64,000 nucleotides of DNA from JAOUEA01 sp963810945 (lineage in GTDB: Bacteria > Actinomycetota > UBA4738 > HRBIN12). The position numbers were made by a program, and so were the translations under genes. The DNA is taken from positions 248,001-312,000 of the forward strand of contig CAWEPI010000004.1 in NCBI GenBank assembly GCA_963810945.1. The letters run 5' to 3'. Positions 20,975 to 29,439 of the stretch are shown here, piece after piece; the first letter of the stretch is position 1; each line of letters opens with the position of its first letter. A model generated the notes under the pieces. That model ran no database searches. It was given only the letters and a program-made list of their open reading frames with translations, and was not told the origin of the DNA.

Positions 20975-22156
20975 CTACGCCGCGGGCAGGCCGATCCGCA
21001 CGGTGAGCCCGCCCCCGGGTGTCGGCTCGAGCGACATCCAGCCCGCCTGCGCCTCGACCAGGGTCTTGGCGAGGGCCAGGCCGAGGCCCGCCCCGCCCGT
21101 CTCCCGCGCCCGCGAGGGATCGACGCGGAAGAAGCGTTCGAACGCCCGCCCGTGGAGATCCTCGGGGAGCCCCGGCCCGTGGTCCGCGATCCCGATCTCC
21201 ACCCGGCCGTCCTCGCGGCTCCAGCGGACATCGGCGCTCCCGCCGCCGTGGCGCTCGACGTTCTCAAGGACCGCGTCGAGGGCGGCTTCGAGCGCCACCC
21301 GGTCGGCCAGCGCGGCCACGTCGGCGCCCCCCGTGCTGAGCGCGTTGCCGTGGGCACGCTCGCTCCGATGCGCGGCCGAGCGGCACGCGGCCCCCACGTC
21401 CACGGGCTCCACCTCCAAGCGGATCGAGCCCCGCTCGGCGCGGGCGAGCAGGAGCAGGCGCTGGGTGAGTCCGGTCAGGTAGTCGACCTCGGCGAGCACC
21501 TGGCCGCCGAGGCCCGGGTCCTTCTCGGCGAGCACCTCGACCCCCGAGCGGACGAACGTGAGCGGCGTGCGCAGCTCGTGCGAGGCGTCGGCGGCGAACC
21601 CCGCCTGGGCCTCGTAGGCGCGCTCGACGGGGCGCACGGCGCGACCGGCGAGCCACCACCCGGCTACCAGGCTCGCGAGCACCGCGAGGCTCCCGCCGGC
21701 CAGCAGGAGGATGCGCATCCGATGCAGGAGACGGTCCTCCGCGGCGAGCGAACGTCCCGCGGCCACCCATGCGGCCACGGTCCCGTTCACCTCGGCGGGC
21801 ATCGCGACGACGCGCACGTGCTCCCCGGCGACCGTCAGGTCGGTCACCTGATCCGGGTATCGGCGCAACCATCCCGGGATCTCGATCGGCTCGCCGAGGG
21901 CTCGGCCGTCGGGGAGGAAGACGCCGACCTGCACCCCCGCCGCCGAAGGGATGTCGGAATCGGCGGGCGGGACCGCGTGTCCGGCCTCCTGGATGCGCTC
22001 GACCTGTCCCTCGGCGATCGCGGTGAGCTCGGCCGTCGCGGCGCTGTCGAGGCTGCGCGTCAGCACGAACTGCATCGAGATCCCGAGCGCCAGGAGGATC
22101 ACGATCAGGACGAGCGCGTGGGAGAGCGCGATGCGCAGCCGCAGGGATCGGAACAT
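20975..22156 (-). CDS. Sensor histidine kinase
   Basis: A 393-residue membrane kinase. Two helices at about residues 10-30 and 157-178 bracket an extracellular sensor of about 125 residues. The HAMP linker is short. The H-box is ADASHELRTPLTF (phospho-acceptor His near 222), the N-box is LDAVLENVERHGGG, G1 is DHGPGLP, the F-box AFERFF and G2 GGAGLGLALAK. It starts immediately after the response-regulator stop, so the two form one operon and almost certainly one pathway. The signal is unknown. Confidence 0.88.
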   Translation of the reverse strand: MFRSLRLRIALSHALVLIVILLALGISMQFVLTRSLDSAATAELTAIAEGQVERIQEAGHAVPPADSDIPSAAGVQVGVFLPDGRALGEPIEIPGWLRRYPDQVTDLTVAGEHVRVVAMPAEVNGTVAAWVAAGRSLAAEDRLLHRMRILLLAGGSLAVLASLVAGWWLAGRAVRPVERAYEAQAGFAADASHELRTPLTFVRSGVEVLAEKDPGLGGQVLAEVDYLTGLTQRLLLLARAERGSIRLEVEPVDVGAACRSAAHRSERAHGNALSTGGADVAALADRVALEAALDAVLENVERHGGGSADVRWSREDGRVEIGIADHGPGLPEDLHGRAFERFFRVDPSRARETGGAGLGLALAKTLVEAQAGWMSLEPTPGGGLTVRIGLPAA

Positions 22157-22828
22157 CTAGCGGCCCACCGCGTACCCCACCCCGCGCACCGTCTGGATGA
22201 TGTCGCCGCCGGGCCCGAGCTTGCGGCGCAGGTAGTGCACGTAGAGGTCGACCACCTTGGTCTGAGCATCGAAGTCGAAGTCCCAGACGAGCTCCTTCAG
22301 TTCCACGCGGGACAGCACGCGGCCGGCGTGCTCCAACAGGCACTTGAGGAGATCGAACTCCTTGGCGGTGAGGTCCACGTCTTCGCCGTCCACGCTCACG
22401 CGTCGGGTCCGCGGATCGAGGCGGACCGGACCGTGCACGAGTGCGGCGTCGGACTGGTCGCGCCCGGGGCCCGCGCGGCGTGCGAGCGCGTCGATGCGCG
22501 CCAGGAGCTCGTCGAACGCGAACGGCTTCACGAGGTAGTCGTCGGCCCCGGAGCGCAGGCCTCCCACGCGATCTTCGACCGTGTCGCGGGCCGTGAGCAT
22601 CAGGACGGGGATCGAGATGCCCCGCTCCCGCAGCTCGGCGGTGAGGGCCATGCCGTCCATCCCCGGGAGCATCACGTCGACGACCGCCAGATCGAACCGT
22701 CCGGAAGACGCCATCGCGAGGCCGTCGACCCCGTTGTCCGATGTCTCCGCTTCGTGACCCTCGCCGTTCAAGCGGGTGGCGACCAGGGTGGCGAGGCGCC
22801 GATCGTCCTCGATCAGCAGGATGTGCAT
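22157..22828 (-). CDS. OmpR/PhoB-family response regulator
   Basis: A 223-residue two-component regulator. The receiver domain has the acidic pair IEDD, phospho-acceptor Asp in LAVVDVMLPGMDG (near residue 51), the switch Thr in VLMLTARD and the Lys in DYLVKPF. The C-terminal winged helix (about 125-222) has DLTAKEFDLLKCLLEHAG and VDLYVHYLRRKLGPGG ending GVGYAVGR. It pairs with the adjacent kinase. The order is regulator first, transcribed leftward and divergent from the DoxD-Rieske gene about 100 bases away, a possible target. Confidence 0.9.
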   Translation of the reverse strand: MHILLIEDDRRLATLVATRLNGEGHEAETSDNGVDGLAMASSGRFDLAVVDVMLPGMDGMALTAELRERGISIPVLMLTARDTVEDRVGGLRSGADDYLVKPFAFDELLARIDALARRAGPGRDQSDAALVHGPVRLDPRTRRVSVDGEDVDLTAKEFDLLKCLLEHAGRVLSRVELKELVWDFDFDAQTKVVDLYVHYLRRKLGPGGDIIQTVRGVGYAVGR

Positions 22829-22930
22829 CCCGCCATGGTGTCAGGCGCGCGAACGCGCCGTCCGCGGTTCTTACCGTTCTCAAACCGGCGTCCAAACCCC
22901 GGCCAACGCGCGGCGACGAACATCCACAGC

Positions 22931-24059
22931 ATGAAGACGAAGAGCGCACCCCCCATGCCCCTGCGCCCGGACGCCGGACGCCGCCGTGCCGCCCCGCGGC
23001 CCACGACCCCCACGCTCGCGGCGTCGTGGGAGGCGATGCCGTGGTCGATGCGGATCCTCCGCGCCTTCCTCGGCGGGACGTTCGTCTTCGCGGGCGTGCA
23101 GAAGTTCCTCGACCCGAACTTCCTGCACGCCGGCAGCGAGAACTACGTCGGCACGCAGCTCCAGGGGTTCGCCCACGCCACGCCGGTGGCGCCGCTGATG
23201 AACCTGCTCGCGAAGTTCCCGCTGGTGACGGGCGTCGGCATCGCGCTCACCGAGATCGCCGTAGGGCTCGGCACGTTGCTCGGGGTGGGTCTGATGGTGG
23301 CCGCGGTGGTGGGATTGCTGATCAACCTGACCCTGTGGCTCTCCGCCACCTGGCACATCCACCCGTACTTCCTGGGCTCGGACTCGATCTACGCGGTCGC
23401 GTGGCTCGCGTTGCTGGCGGGCGCGCTCGAGGCGGAGCGAGGCCGGTTCCCTGGACGGATGCCCTCGCTCGCCGAGCGGGTCGACCACGTCGGGCGGCGC
23501 GAGGTCCTGCGCGGCGGCCTGATCGCGGGCGCGTCGGTCGGACTCGCCGTCCTGGGCTCGACGCTCGCAGGAGCGGCCACGAAGAAGACCGGACTCGGCG
23601 GCGGCGTGCCGCGCGCAGCAGGCGGGCGCGGGAGCCGGCTGCCGGAGCAGGGACGTCCGCGGGCGGCACGGCCACCGCCGAAGGACCGCCGTCGCAGCCC
23701 TCCGGCGGGTCGACCGGCTACCACCCAGGCGCCGGCCGTCCCGGGGCGCGTGCTCACCACCCTCGACAAGCTGCCCGTCGGCGCGGCCGTGGGCTTCACC
23801 GGCAGCGGGAGGGATGCCGGCGGCGCTCGTGCGCCTCGCCGACGGGCGCGTCGTCGCGTACAGCCGCGTCTGCACGCACGCAGGCTGCTCGGTCGGCTAC
23901 GACGCGACCGCTCACCTCCTGGTGTGTCCATGCCACGGGGCCGAGTTCGACCCGGCGAAGCGCGCGCAGCCGCTGCCCGGGAGCCCCACCGGCACGCCCC
24001 TGCAGTACATCCGCGTGGTGGTCGATCAGGCCAGCGGGCAGGTGATCTTGCCGCAGTAG
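22931..24059 (+). CDS. DoxD/DoxX-type membrane protein fused to an exported Rieske domain, frameshifted
   Basis: One polypeptide of about 375 residues. Residues 35-180 carry four helices with SMRILRAFLGGTFVFAGVQKF and WHIHPYFLGSDSIYAVAWLAL, the TQO small subunit DoxD/DoxX pattern. Next comes GRREVLRGGLIAGASVGLAVLG, which looks like an internal twin-arginine signal-anchor. After a low-complexity Ala/Gly/Thr/Pro linker a Rieske domain follows: CTHAGC and CPCHGAEFD bind a [2Fe-2S] cluster through two Cys and two His. Frame changes near 23610 and 23740 affect the linker, and one near 23815 precedes the cluster motifs. A role in quinone-linked oxidation is plausible, substrate unknown. Confidence 0.72.
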
Positions 24060-24073
24060 CGGCAACGAAGTGT

Positions 24074-24118
24074 GGCCGGCCGCCCGGTTCGGAGCCCTCC
24101 ACTCCTGGGCGGCCGGCC
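24074..24118 (+). terminator. Hairpin after the DoxD-Rieske gene
   Basis: A perfect 12-bp stem, GGCCGGCCGCCC at 24074-24085 with GGGCGGCCGGCC at 24107-24118 and a 21-base loop, starts 15 bases after the stop. There is no T-run, as is common in GC-rich actinobacteria. Confidence 0.55.
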
Positions 24119-24143
24119 CACCACGTTCGGCTCCGCGCGCCCG

Positions 24144-24149
24144 TATCCT
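24144..24149 (+). promoter_or_regulatory. -10 box (TATCCT) of leaderless selD
   Basis: TATCCT is followed by TCCCCGC and ATG 24157, a 7-base gap that implies a leaderless selD mRNA. Confidence 0.5.
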
Positions 24150-24156
24150 TCCCCGC

Positions 24157-25204
24157 ATGACCGACGTCCGCCTGACGAGCTTCAGCCACGGCGCCGGGTG
24201 CGGCTGCAAGCTCGGCCCCGACGACCTCGCCGGGGTCCTGGCCGGCCTCTCGGTGCCGTCGTTGCCGCAGGAGGTCCTGGTGTCGGCGGAGACGGGGGAT
24301 GACGCGGCCGTCTGGTCCCTGCCCGACGGACGCGCGCTCGTCGCGACCCTCGACTACTTCACGCCGATCGTCGACGACCCCTACGACTGGGGCAGGATCG
24401 CGGCCACCAACGCGATGTCCGACGTCTACGCGATGGGCGGCGCGCCGTTCCTCGGCCTGAACATCGCGAACTGGCCCGTCGACGAGCTCCCCCTGGAGAT
24501 GCTCGGGCAGGTGCTGCAGGGGGGGATCGACGCCGCCGCGAAGGCGGGTGTGGCGGTGATCGGTGGCCATTCGATCACCGACCCCGAGCCCAAGTACGGG
24601 ATGGTGGTGCTCGGCTTCGTGGACCCCGAGCGGATGCTCACGAACGCCGCCGCCCGTCCCGGCGACCGCCTCTACCTCACGAAGCCCCTCGGGCTCGGCA
24701 TGATCTCGACCGCCGTGAAGCGGGGGGTCGCCGACGCCGGAGCACCTCGCCACGGCCGTGGATCTGATGACGACGACGAACGCCGCCGCCGCCGAGGCGA
24801 TGGTGGACGCGGCGGCGAGCGCCGCCACCGACGTGACGGGATTCGGCCTCCTCGGGCACCTGCACAAGATGCTGCTGGCGTCGGGGCACGCGGCCACCGT
24901 TGATGCCGCGGCCGTGCCCGTGATCCCCGGGGTGGGGGAGCTCGCCCGCGGAGGCGTCGTGCCGGGTGGCACGCAGCGCAACCACGCGTTCGTCGATCCC
25001 TCGACCGACTGGGGTTCGCTCACGGAGCCGGAGCAGCTGCTGCTCGCGGACGCCCAGACCTCGGGCGGGCTGCTGATCGCCACGCACCACGCCGACGCGC
25101 TGGAGACCGCCCTGCGCGACCGAAGGGTGCCGGTGGCGCGCGTGGGCGAGGTCGTGGCGGGAACGCCGGGCGCGGTGTCCGTGACCGGCCGGCTGTCGGA
25201 ATAA
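24157..25204 (+). CDS. selD: Selenide, water dikinase (selenophosphate synthetase), frameshifted
   Basis: SelD makes selenophosphate from selenide and ATP, the selenium donor for selenocysteine and selenouridine. The N-terminal active-site loop is SHGAGCGCKL, with Cys (not Sec) at the catalytic position and the conserved Lys. DDAAVW and TLDYFTPIVDDPYDWGRIAATNAMSDVYAMGG are the ATP/metal-binding motifs; GGHSITDPEPKYGMVVLG and DVTGFGLLGHLHKM follow. A frameshift near 24740 is explained by one extra G in GCCGGAGCACC and rejoins EHLATAVDLMTTTN. Length then is about 348, normal for the family. No selA, selB, selenoprotein or mnmH/ybbB lies in the window. Confidence 0.88.
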
Positions 25205-25217
25205 TCCACCCCCCTGA

Positions 25218-25235
25218 TAGCATTTGCAGGTGCAA
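25218..25235 (+). promoter_or_regulatory. -10 box and palindrome upstream of the mec-cysO operon
   Basis: TAGCAT at 25218-25223 is followed at once by the palindrome TTGCA-GG-TGCAA at 25224-25235, which would cover the transcription start. The same 12 bases lie in the lon leader at 8019-8030. Confidence 0.5.
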
Positions 25236-25278
25236 CAGGCGCGCGCCCGCGTGCCTGCCGGATCGACCTCGAGGGCCT

Positions 25279-25680
25279 GTGGTGAGCGAGCTGGACGGCG
25301 TCTTCTACAAGGAGATCGTGGAGCAGGGGCTCCGCGAGTTCCCCAACGAGTGCTGCGGGGTGATCGCGGCCGCCGACGGCGTGCCGGTCAAGGTGTTCAC
25401 GATGCGCAACGCCGATGCGAGCCCCGTCACGTATCGGCTCGACGGCAAGGAGCAGCTGCGGGTCTTCGACGAGATGGACGAGCAGGGCTGGGAGCTGTGG
25501 GCGATCTACCACTCCCACACGCACTCGGAGGCCTACCCGTCCGAGACCGACCAGCGTCTGGCGTTCTACCCGGACGCGCGCTACCTCCTGCTCTCGCTCG
25601 CGGATCGGGAGGAGCCCGTGTTGCGGTCGTTCTGGATCCGCGACGGCGACGTGGAGGAAGAGGAGCTGACGATCACATGA
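25279..25680 (+). CDS. mec: Mec-type JAMM metalloprotease (CysO-cysteine peptidase)
   Basis: A 133-residue (132 if started at GTG 25282) Mov34/MPN/PAD-1 domain. The JAMM zinc motif is complete: Glu in NECCGVI near residue 24 and HSHTHSEAYPSETD (HxH-x7-S-x2-D). In M. tuberculosis the orthologue releases cysteine from the C-terminus of the sulfur carrier CysO. The position next to an E1-like gene, cysO and, further on, cysM supports that role. The stop overlaps the next ATG (ATGA), so translation is coupled. Confidence 0.88.
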   Translation: MVSELDGVFYKEIVEQGLREFPNECCGVIAAADGVPVKVFTMRNADASPVTYRLDGKEQLRVFDEMDEQGWELWAIYHSHTHSEAYPSETDQRLAFYPDARYLLLSLADREEPVLRSFWIRDGDVEEEELTIT

Positions 25681-26510
25681 GCGGCCAGGGAACCGAGCGG
25701 CGGTTCACCGAGGATCAGGTCCAGCGGTACTCCCGCCACATCATCCTGCCGAACATCGGCGGGGCGGGCCAGCGGAAGCTCCTGGACTCCAAGGTGCTGG
25801 TGATCGGCGCCGGCGGCCTCGGCTCGCCGATCGCGCTCTACCTCGCGGCGGCGGGCATCGGCACGCTCGGGATCATCGATTTCGACGTGGTCGACAAGTC
25901 CAACCTGCAGCGCCAGATCCTGCACACCGACGCGGACGTGGGTCGCACGAAGGTGAGCTCGGCCGTGGAGCACCTCACGGCCATCAACCCGACGATCGAC
26001 GTGATCGGCCACGACACGATGCTCTCCTCCGAGAACGTGATGGAGATCATGGAGCCCTACGACGTCGTGATCGACGGCACCGACAACTTCCCGGTGCGCT
26101 ACCTCGTGAACGACGCCACGCAGTTCCTCGGCAAGCCGCTCGTCTACGGCTCGATCTACCAGTTCGAGGGACAGGCCACCGTCTTCATGCCCGGCAAGGA
26201 GGCGCCCTGCTACCGCTGCCTCTTCCCCTCGCCGCCGCCCCCCGGCACGGTGCCGAGCTGCGCCGAGGGCGGCGTCTTCGGCGTGCTGCCCGGTGTGATC
26301 GGCGCGATCCAGGCCACCGAGGCCATCAAGCTGGTCACCGGCGAGGGCGATCCGCTGATCGGGCGCCTGCTCCTCTACGACGCCCTGCACATGGACTTCC
26401 AGGAAGTGAAGATCCGCTGGGACGCCGACTGCCCCGTCTGCGGCAAGGAGCCGTCCATCACCGAGCTGATCGACTACGAGCTGTTCTGCGGCATCCCCGC
26501 ACAGAGCTGA
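25677..26510 (+). CDS. moeB: MoeB/ThiF/MoeZ-type E1-like adenylyltransferase
   Basis: A 277-residue ATP-dependent activating enzyme that would adenylate the C-terminal Gly of the neighbouring sulfur-carrier protein. RYSRHIILPNIGGAGQRKL is the family start. The nucleotide motif is VIGAGGLGSPIALYLAAAG, with the arginine finger in NLQRQILH. DGTDNFPVRYLVND is conserved, the zinc ligands are CYRC and CPVC, and the candidate catalytic Cys is in PSCAEGGVFGVLPG. There is no C-terminal rhodanese domain, unlike mycobacterial MoeZ (about 390 residues), so sulfur must come from another protein. Confidence 0.88.
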   Translation: MSGQGTERRFTEDQVQRYSRHIILPNIGGAGQRKLLDSKVLVIGAGGLGSPIALYLAAAGIGTLGIIDFDVVDKSNLQRQILHTDADVGRTKVSSAVEHLTAINPTIDVIGHDTMLSSENVMEIMEPYDVVIDGTDNFPVRYLVNDATQFLGKPLVYGSIYQFEGQATVFMPGKEAPCYRCLFPSPPPPGTVPSCAEGGVFGVLPGVIGAIQATEAIKLVTGEGDPLIGRLLLYDALHMDFQEVKIRWDADCPVCGKEPSITELIDYELFCGIPAQS

Positions 26511-26536
26511 TCCCGCCCGACACAGGAGAAGAACCG

Positions 26537-26812
26537 ATGTCCGTCACCGTCAAGCTCCCCACGATCCTCCGCAAGCACGCGGGCGGCGAAGCCAAGGTCG
26601 GCGCCGACGGCGCCACCCTGCGCGACGTCCTCGGCGACCTCGAGGCGCACTACCCGGGCATCACCAAGAACGTCCTGGCCGAAGACGGCGGGCTGCACCG
26701 CTTCATCAACGTCTACGTGAACGACGAGGACGTGCGCTACCTCGGTTCCCTGGAGACCGAGGTCACCGACGGCGACACGGTGAGCATCCTCCCCGCGGTC
26801 GCCGGCGGCTAG
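26537..26812 (+). CDS. cysO: CysO/MoaD/ThiS-type sulfur carrier protein
   Basis: A 91-residue ubiquitin-fold protein, MSVTVKLPTILRKHAGGEAK, ending in VAGG. The terminal Gly-Gly is adenylated and thiocarboxylated in this family. FINVYVNDEDVRYL and VTDGDTVSILPAVAGG are typical. ATG 26537 follows CAGGAGAAG. The context (mec, E1-like upstream; cysM, murI, rph, rdgB downstream) matches mycobacterial cysO rather than molybdopterin MoaD. Confidence 0.88.
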   Translation: MSVTVKLPTILRKHAGGEAKVGADGATLRDVLGDLEAHYPGITKNVLAEDGGLHRFINVYVNDEDVRYLGSLETEVTDGDTVSILPAVAGG

Positions 26813-26967
26813 CAGTAGCGTTCATCGTTCTCGATCGAACGGACGCGCGTCGCTCGAAGTGTTGATCGATGCATAGGTTCGCGACCCGGTCGATCCCTAG
26901 CGAGCGGTACGTTTTCGGCCGGTGCTTGACCGTCAGGAGCCCACCTGGGTCCGAGAGCGAGGTCCGA

Positions 26968-27777
26968 ATGAGCAAGCTGGAGGTACGCCCTATGCGGGTG
27001 CGGCCACGTCCGATCGTCGGGATCGTGATCTTCGTCGTGTATGCCGCGATCTTCTCGGTGGGATTCCTGGTCTCAGGGGTCGACTACGACGCGGTCGGAG
27101 ACACCACGAGCAACGTGATGAGGGCGATCGTGGTGCCGGTAGGCGTGGGGGCCTTGGTCCTGCTCCTCATCACGTACTTCTTGCGGTGGTGGCGTCCGGT
27201 GTTCCGCGATGAGGACCGGGCACCCCGGTGGACCCTTCTGATCCCGGCCTTCATGGCCGTCGCCATCCTGGCGGGACTCGTCTCCGCCGACTGGGGCAGC
27301 CGCGATTTCTCGTTCATCGTGTGGCTGCTGGTCGGGACTCTCTTCGTCGGCATCGCCGAGGAGGTGCTCACGCGCGGACTGCTCCTCACCGCCTTCCGAG
27401 GTGGGATGGGGGAGGTGGGCGTGTGGTTCTGGACCTCGCTCCTGTTCGGTGTGCTCCACGCGCTCAACATCCTGTTCGGACAGTCCGTGGGTGCAACTAT
27501 CCAGCAGATCGTCTTCGCGTTCGTGATCGGGAGTGTGTTGTACGCGTGCCGCCGCGCGACCGGCCTGCTGGTGGTCCCCATCGTGCTCCACGGCCTGTGG
27601 GACTTCACGACGTTCCTGTCGAGCGGCAGCACGACGACGACGGCCCAGTCGAGCCTCCAGGGGTTCATCGCCTACGGTGCGGTGATCGTCCTCATCGTGG
27701 CGCTCATCAAGCGCTCGCTCTTCTCGGCCGAACCCACCGGTGCCCCGACCGCGCAGAGAGAAGCTAGCGTAGCCTGA
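26968..27777 (+). CDS. CPBP family intramembrane metalloprotease
   Basis: A 269-residue polytopic membrane protein with about seven helices. The CPBP (Abi/CAAX-like) motifs are present: EEVLTRG (EExxxR, near residue 130), FGVLHALN (second motif His) and VLHGLWDF (third motif His). These form the membrane-embedded glutamate/histidine active site. Start is ATG 26968. It sits between cysO and cysM, where mycobacteria carry no such gene, so it is likely a lineage-specific insertion. The substrate is unknown. Confidence 0.85.
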   Translation: MSKLEVRPMRVRPRPIVGIVIFVVYAAIFSVGFLVSGVDYDAVGDTTSNVMRAIVVPVGVGALVLLLITYFLRWWRPVFRDEDRAPRWTLLIPAFMAVAILAGLVSADWGSRDFSFIVWLLVGTLFVGIAEEVLTRGLLLTAFRGGMGEVGVWFWTSLLFGVLHALNILFGQSVGATIQQIVFAFVIGSVLYACRRATGLLVVPIVLHGLWDFTTFLSSGSTTTTAQSSLQGFIAYGAVIVLIVALIKRSLFSAEPTGAPTAQREASVA

Positions 27778-27814
27778 GACGGCCCGCGCGCTCGACCGTT
27801 CGAAGGAGGGTCAC

Positions 27815-28165
27815 GTGGACACGCTCAGTGCGCCGCTCCCCATCCCGGTCTCGACGACCTTCGACATCCCGGGGCGGACCATCTCCGGGTATGCCGGCGC
27901 CGCTTTCGGCCTGATCGCCCGTTCCACCGGGTTCAGCAAGGGCTTCAAGGGCTCGATCAAGGCCTTCCGGCAAGGGGAGGTGACGGAGTTCACCGGCACG
28001 CTGGAAGAGGCCCGACGGACGGCGATCGAACGTCTCGTGGAGCATGCTCAGGAGCTGGGCGGCAACGCGGTCGTCGGTCTCCGCTTCGACTCTACCGACA
28101 TGGGTGAGCAGCAGGGGATGGCCGAGATCGTCGCCTACGGCACCGCCGTAACGCTCGCCGACTGA
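27815..28165 (+). CDS. YbjQ/UPF0145 family heavy-metal-binding-like protein
   Basis: A 116-residue protein of the YbjQ (DUF74) family. Typical features are TTFDIPGRTISGYAGAAFGL near the start, then EEARRTAIERLVEHAQELGGNAVVGLRFD (the conserved GANAVVGxRfd helix-strand) and AEIVAYGTAV at the end. The family forms small pentameric beta-rich proteins of unknown role. GTG 27815 follows GAAGGAGGG. Confidence 0.8.
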   Translation: MDTLSAPLPIPVSTTFDIPGRTISGYAGAAFGLIARSTGFSKGFKGSIKAFRQGEVTEFTGTLEEARRTAIERLVEHAQELGGNAVVGLRFDSTDMGEQQGMAEIVAYGTAVTLAD

Positions 28166-28269
28166 GGCAGGTCCATGCAGATGGAGACTCGACCCGCTGT
28201 GGAGCTTCTCGACGCAGGATACCTCCCGAGCAACGGTGGGGGAGCGAGCGGCCCGCCGGCGAGGACCTG

Positions 28270-28690
28270 CGCTCAATGCCGACCTTCCTCGGGGCCTTCG
28301 CGAACAGGTGCGTGATCCCGGAGCCGTCCACGTGGATGATCCGGTTGCAGTAGTCCACGATGTGTAGGTCGCCGTCGGGTCCGTATCGCAGGGCGACGTC
28401 GCCGCCGATCCGGAGCTTCGACACCGGGCCGCCCACACCGCCGCAGCCCGGCTTGCCGTTGCCTGCGTACGTGGAGATCGTGCCATCGGGAGCGACCCGT
28501 CGCACACGGAAGCACTCGCCGTCGCTGATCAGCATCGAGCCGTCGGGGCGAAGACTACATCCCCGGGTTCTTCAACGACGCGTCGACCGCGGGACCGCCA
28601 TCGCCGCCGCACCCATAGTGCCCGTTTCCCGTGACGGTGGAGACGATGCTCGTGACGGTCCTGATGTTGTCGATCATCGCCGCACTCTTG
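28270..28690 (-). pseudogene. NHL-repeat protein remnant
   Basis: Leftward reading gives beta-propeller repeat text in three frames: TGNGHYGCGGDGGPAVDASL, then LISDGECFRVRRVAPDGTIST, then AGNGKPGCGGVGGPVSKL and DLHIVDYCNRIIHVDGSG. These are NHL repeats (GDGGPA..A.L..P, D.N.I...). Two joins near 28560 each need one more base in a G or C run. There is no start region, signal peptide or C-terminus, only about 2.5 repeats, so it is a fragment left by deletion. Confidence 0.55.
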
Positions 28691-28887
28691 ACCGCCTTGT
28701 GGTGGCGACGGGATCGGCAGGGATCGCAGAGGATGCGACCGGTCGCTTGACCATAGGGCCGACCGAGTTCATCGACCCAAGACGGAGACATCCAGACGGC
28801 TCTCAGGCGGTGCACCGGTCCCGCCAAGGTCCGTCTCGGAGCATGGACACCGAGGCGACAGATCGCCGCCTCGGGAAGGAGACGGAG
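28691..28887. other. Intergenic stretch without recognised gene
   Basis: Nothing beyond the GGAAGGAG ribosome binding site of the next gene at its right end was recognised here. Confidence 0.4.
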
Positions 28888-29340
28888 ATGGACGACACCA
28901 CACCCGTCAAGAAGGCGGGCGCCGCGTCGCGCCGCTGGATCACGTCGGTCGCGCTGCTCGGCGCGGGCCTGATGGCCGGAGGGGTCCTCGCCGGCAGCCA
29001 ACTCGCGCAGGCCGCGAGCTCCTCGTCGAGTGCGAACGGGTCCAACGCGGCGGCCGTGGCGCCCGCGGACATGACGCACGGGCCGGGCGAGAAGCTCCTC
29101 ACCGGCACCGCCGCGGACAAGGTGCGGGCGGCCGCGCTCGATGCCGTGCCCGGCGGCACGATCATCCGCGTCGAGACCGACTCGGACGGCTCGGCCTACG
29201 AGGCCCATATCCAGCAGGCCGACGGCTCCGATGTCACCGTGAAGCTGGACGCGGACTTCGACGTCACGGACACGATCGATGGCTTCGGAGGCGGTCCGGG
29301 CGCTCCCCAGGCGCCGTCGTCGACCGGCACGGGCGCCTGA
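28888..29340 (+). CDS. Exported PepSY-like domain protein
   Basis: A 150-residue protein with one N-terminal hydrophobic segment (about 20-42, WITSVALLGAGLMAGGVLAG) followed by a low-complexity Ser/Ala linker. A compact domain follows (LLTGTAADKVRAAALDAVPG, GTIIRVETDSDGSAYEAHIQ, VKLDADFDV) that matches the PepSY repeat: helix, then two strands ending in V-x-v-D. PepSY domains are extracytoplasmic and often inhibit proteases. ATG 28888 follows GGAAGGAG. A strong hairpin follows the gene. Confidence 0.65.
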   Translation: MDDTTPVKKAGAASRRWITSVALLGAGLMAGGVLAGSQLAQAASSSSSANGSNAAAVAPADMTHGPGEKLLTGTAADKVRAAALDAVPGGTIIRVETDSDGSAYEAHIQQADGSDVTVKLDADFDVTDTIDGFGGGPGAPQAPSSTGTGA

Positions 29341-29363
29341 GTCCGGGCCTCTGCAGGTCGAGG

Positions 29364-29395
29364 AACGAGGAGGGCGGGCGACCGCCCTCCTCGTT
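29364..29395 (+). terminator. Hairpin terminator after the PepSY-like gene
   Basis: A perfect 14-bp stem (AACGAGGAGGGCGG, 29364-29377, and its complement at 29382-29395) with a GCGA tetraloop. It isolates the following cysM promoter. Confidence 0.7.
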
Positions 29396-29425
29396 CGCGT
29401 TCCCGGTCTCGACCCTCCTGCCTGG

Positions 29426-29431
29426 GATAAT
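29426..29431 (+). promoter_or_regulatory. -10 box (GATAAT) of leaderless cysM
   Basis: GATAAT is 8 bases before the GTG start at 29440 and resembles the -10 consensus. The transcript is probably leaderless. Confidence 0.5.
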
Positions 29432-29439
29432 GGGCAGCC

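Noticed and set aside
26537..26812. moaD (molybdopterin synthase small subunit)
   Set aside because: The neighbours mec, cysM, murI, rph and rdgB point to the cysteine pathway; no moa genes are near.
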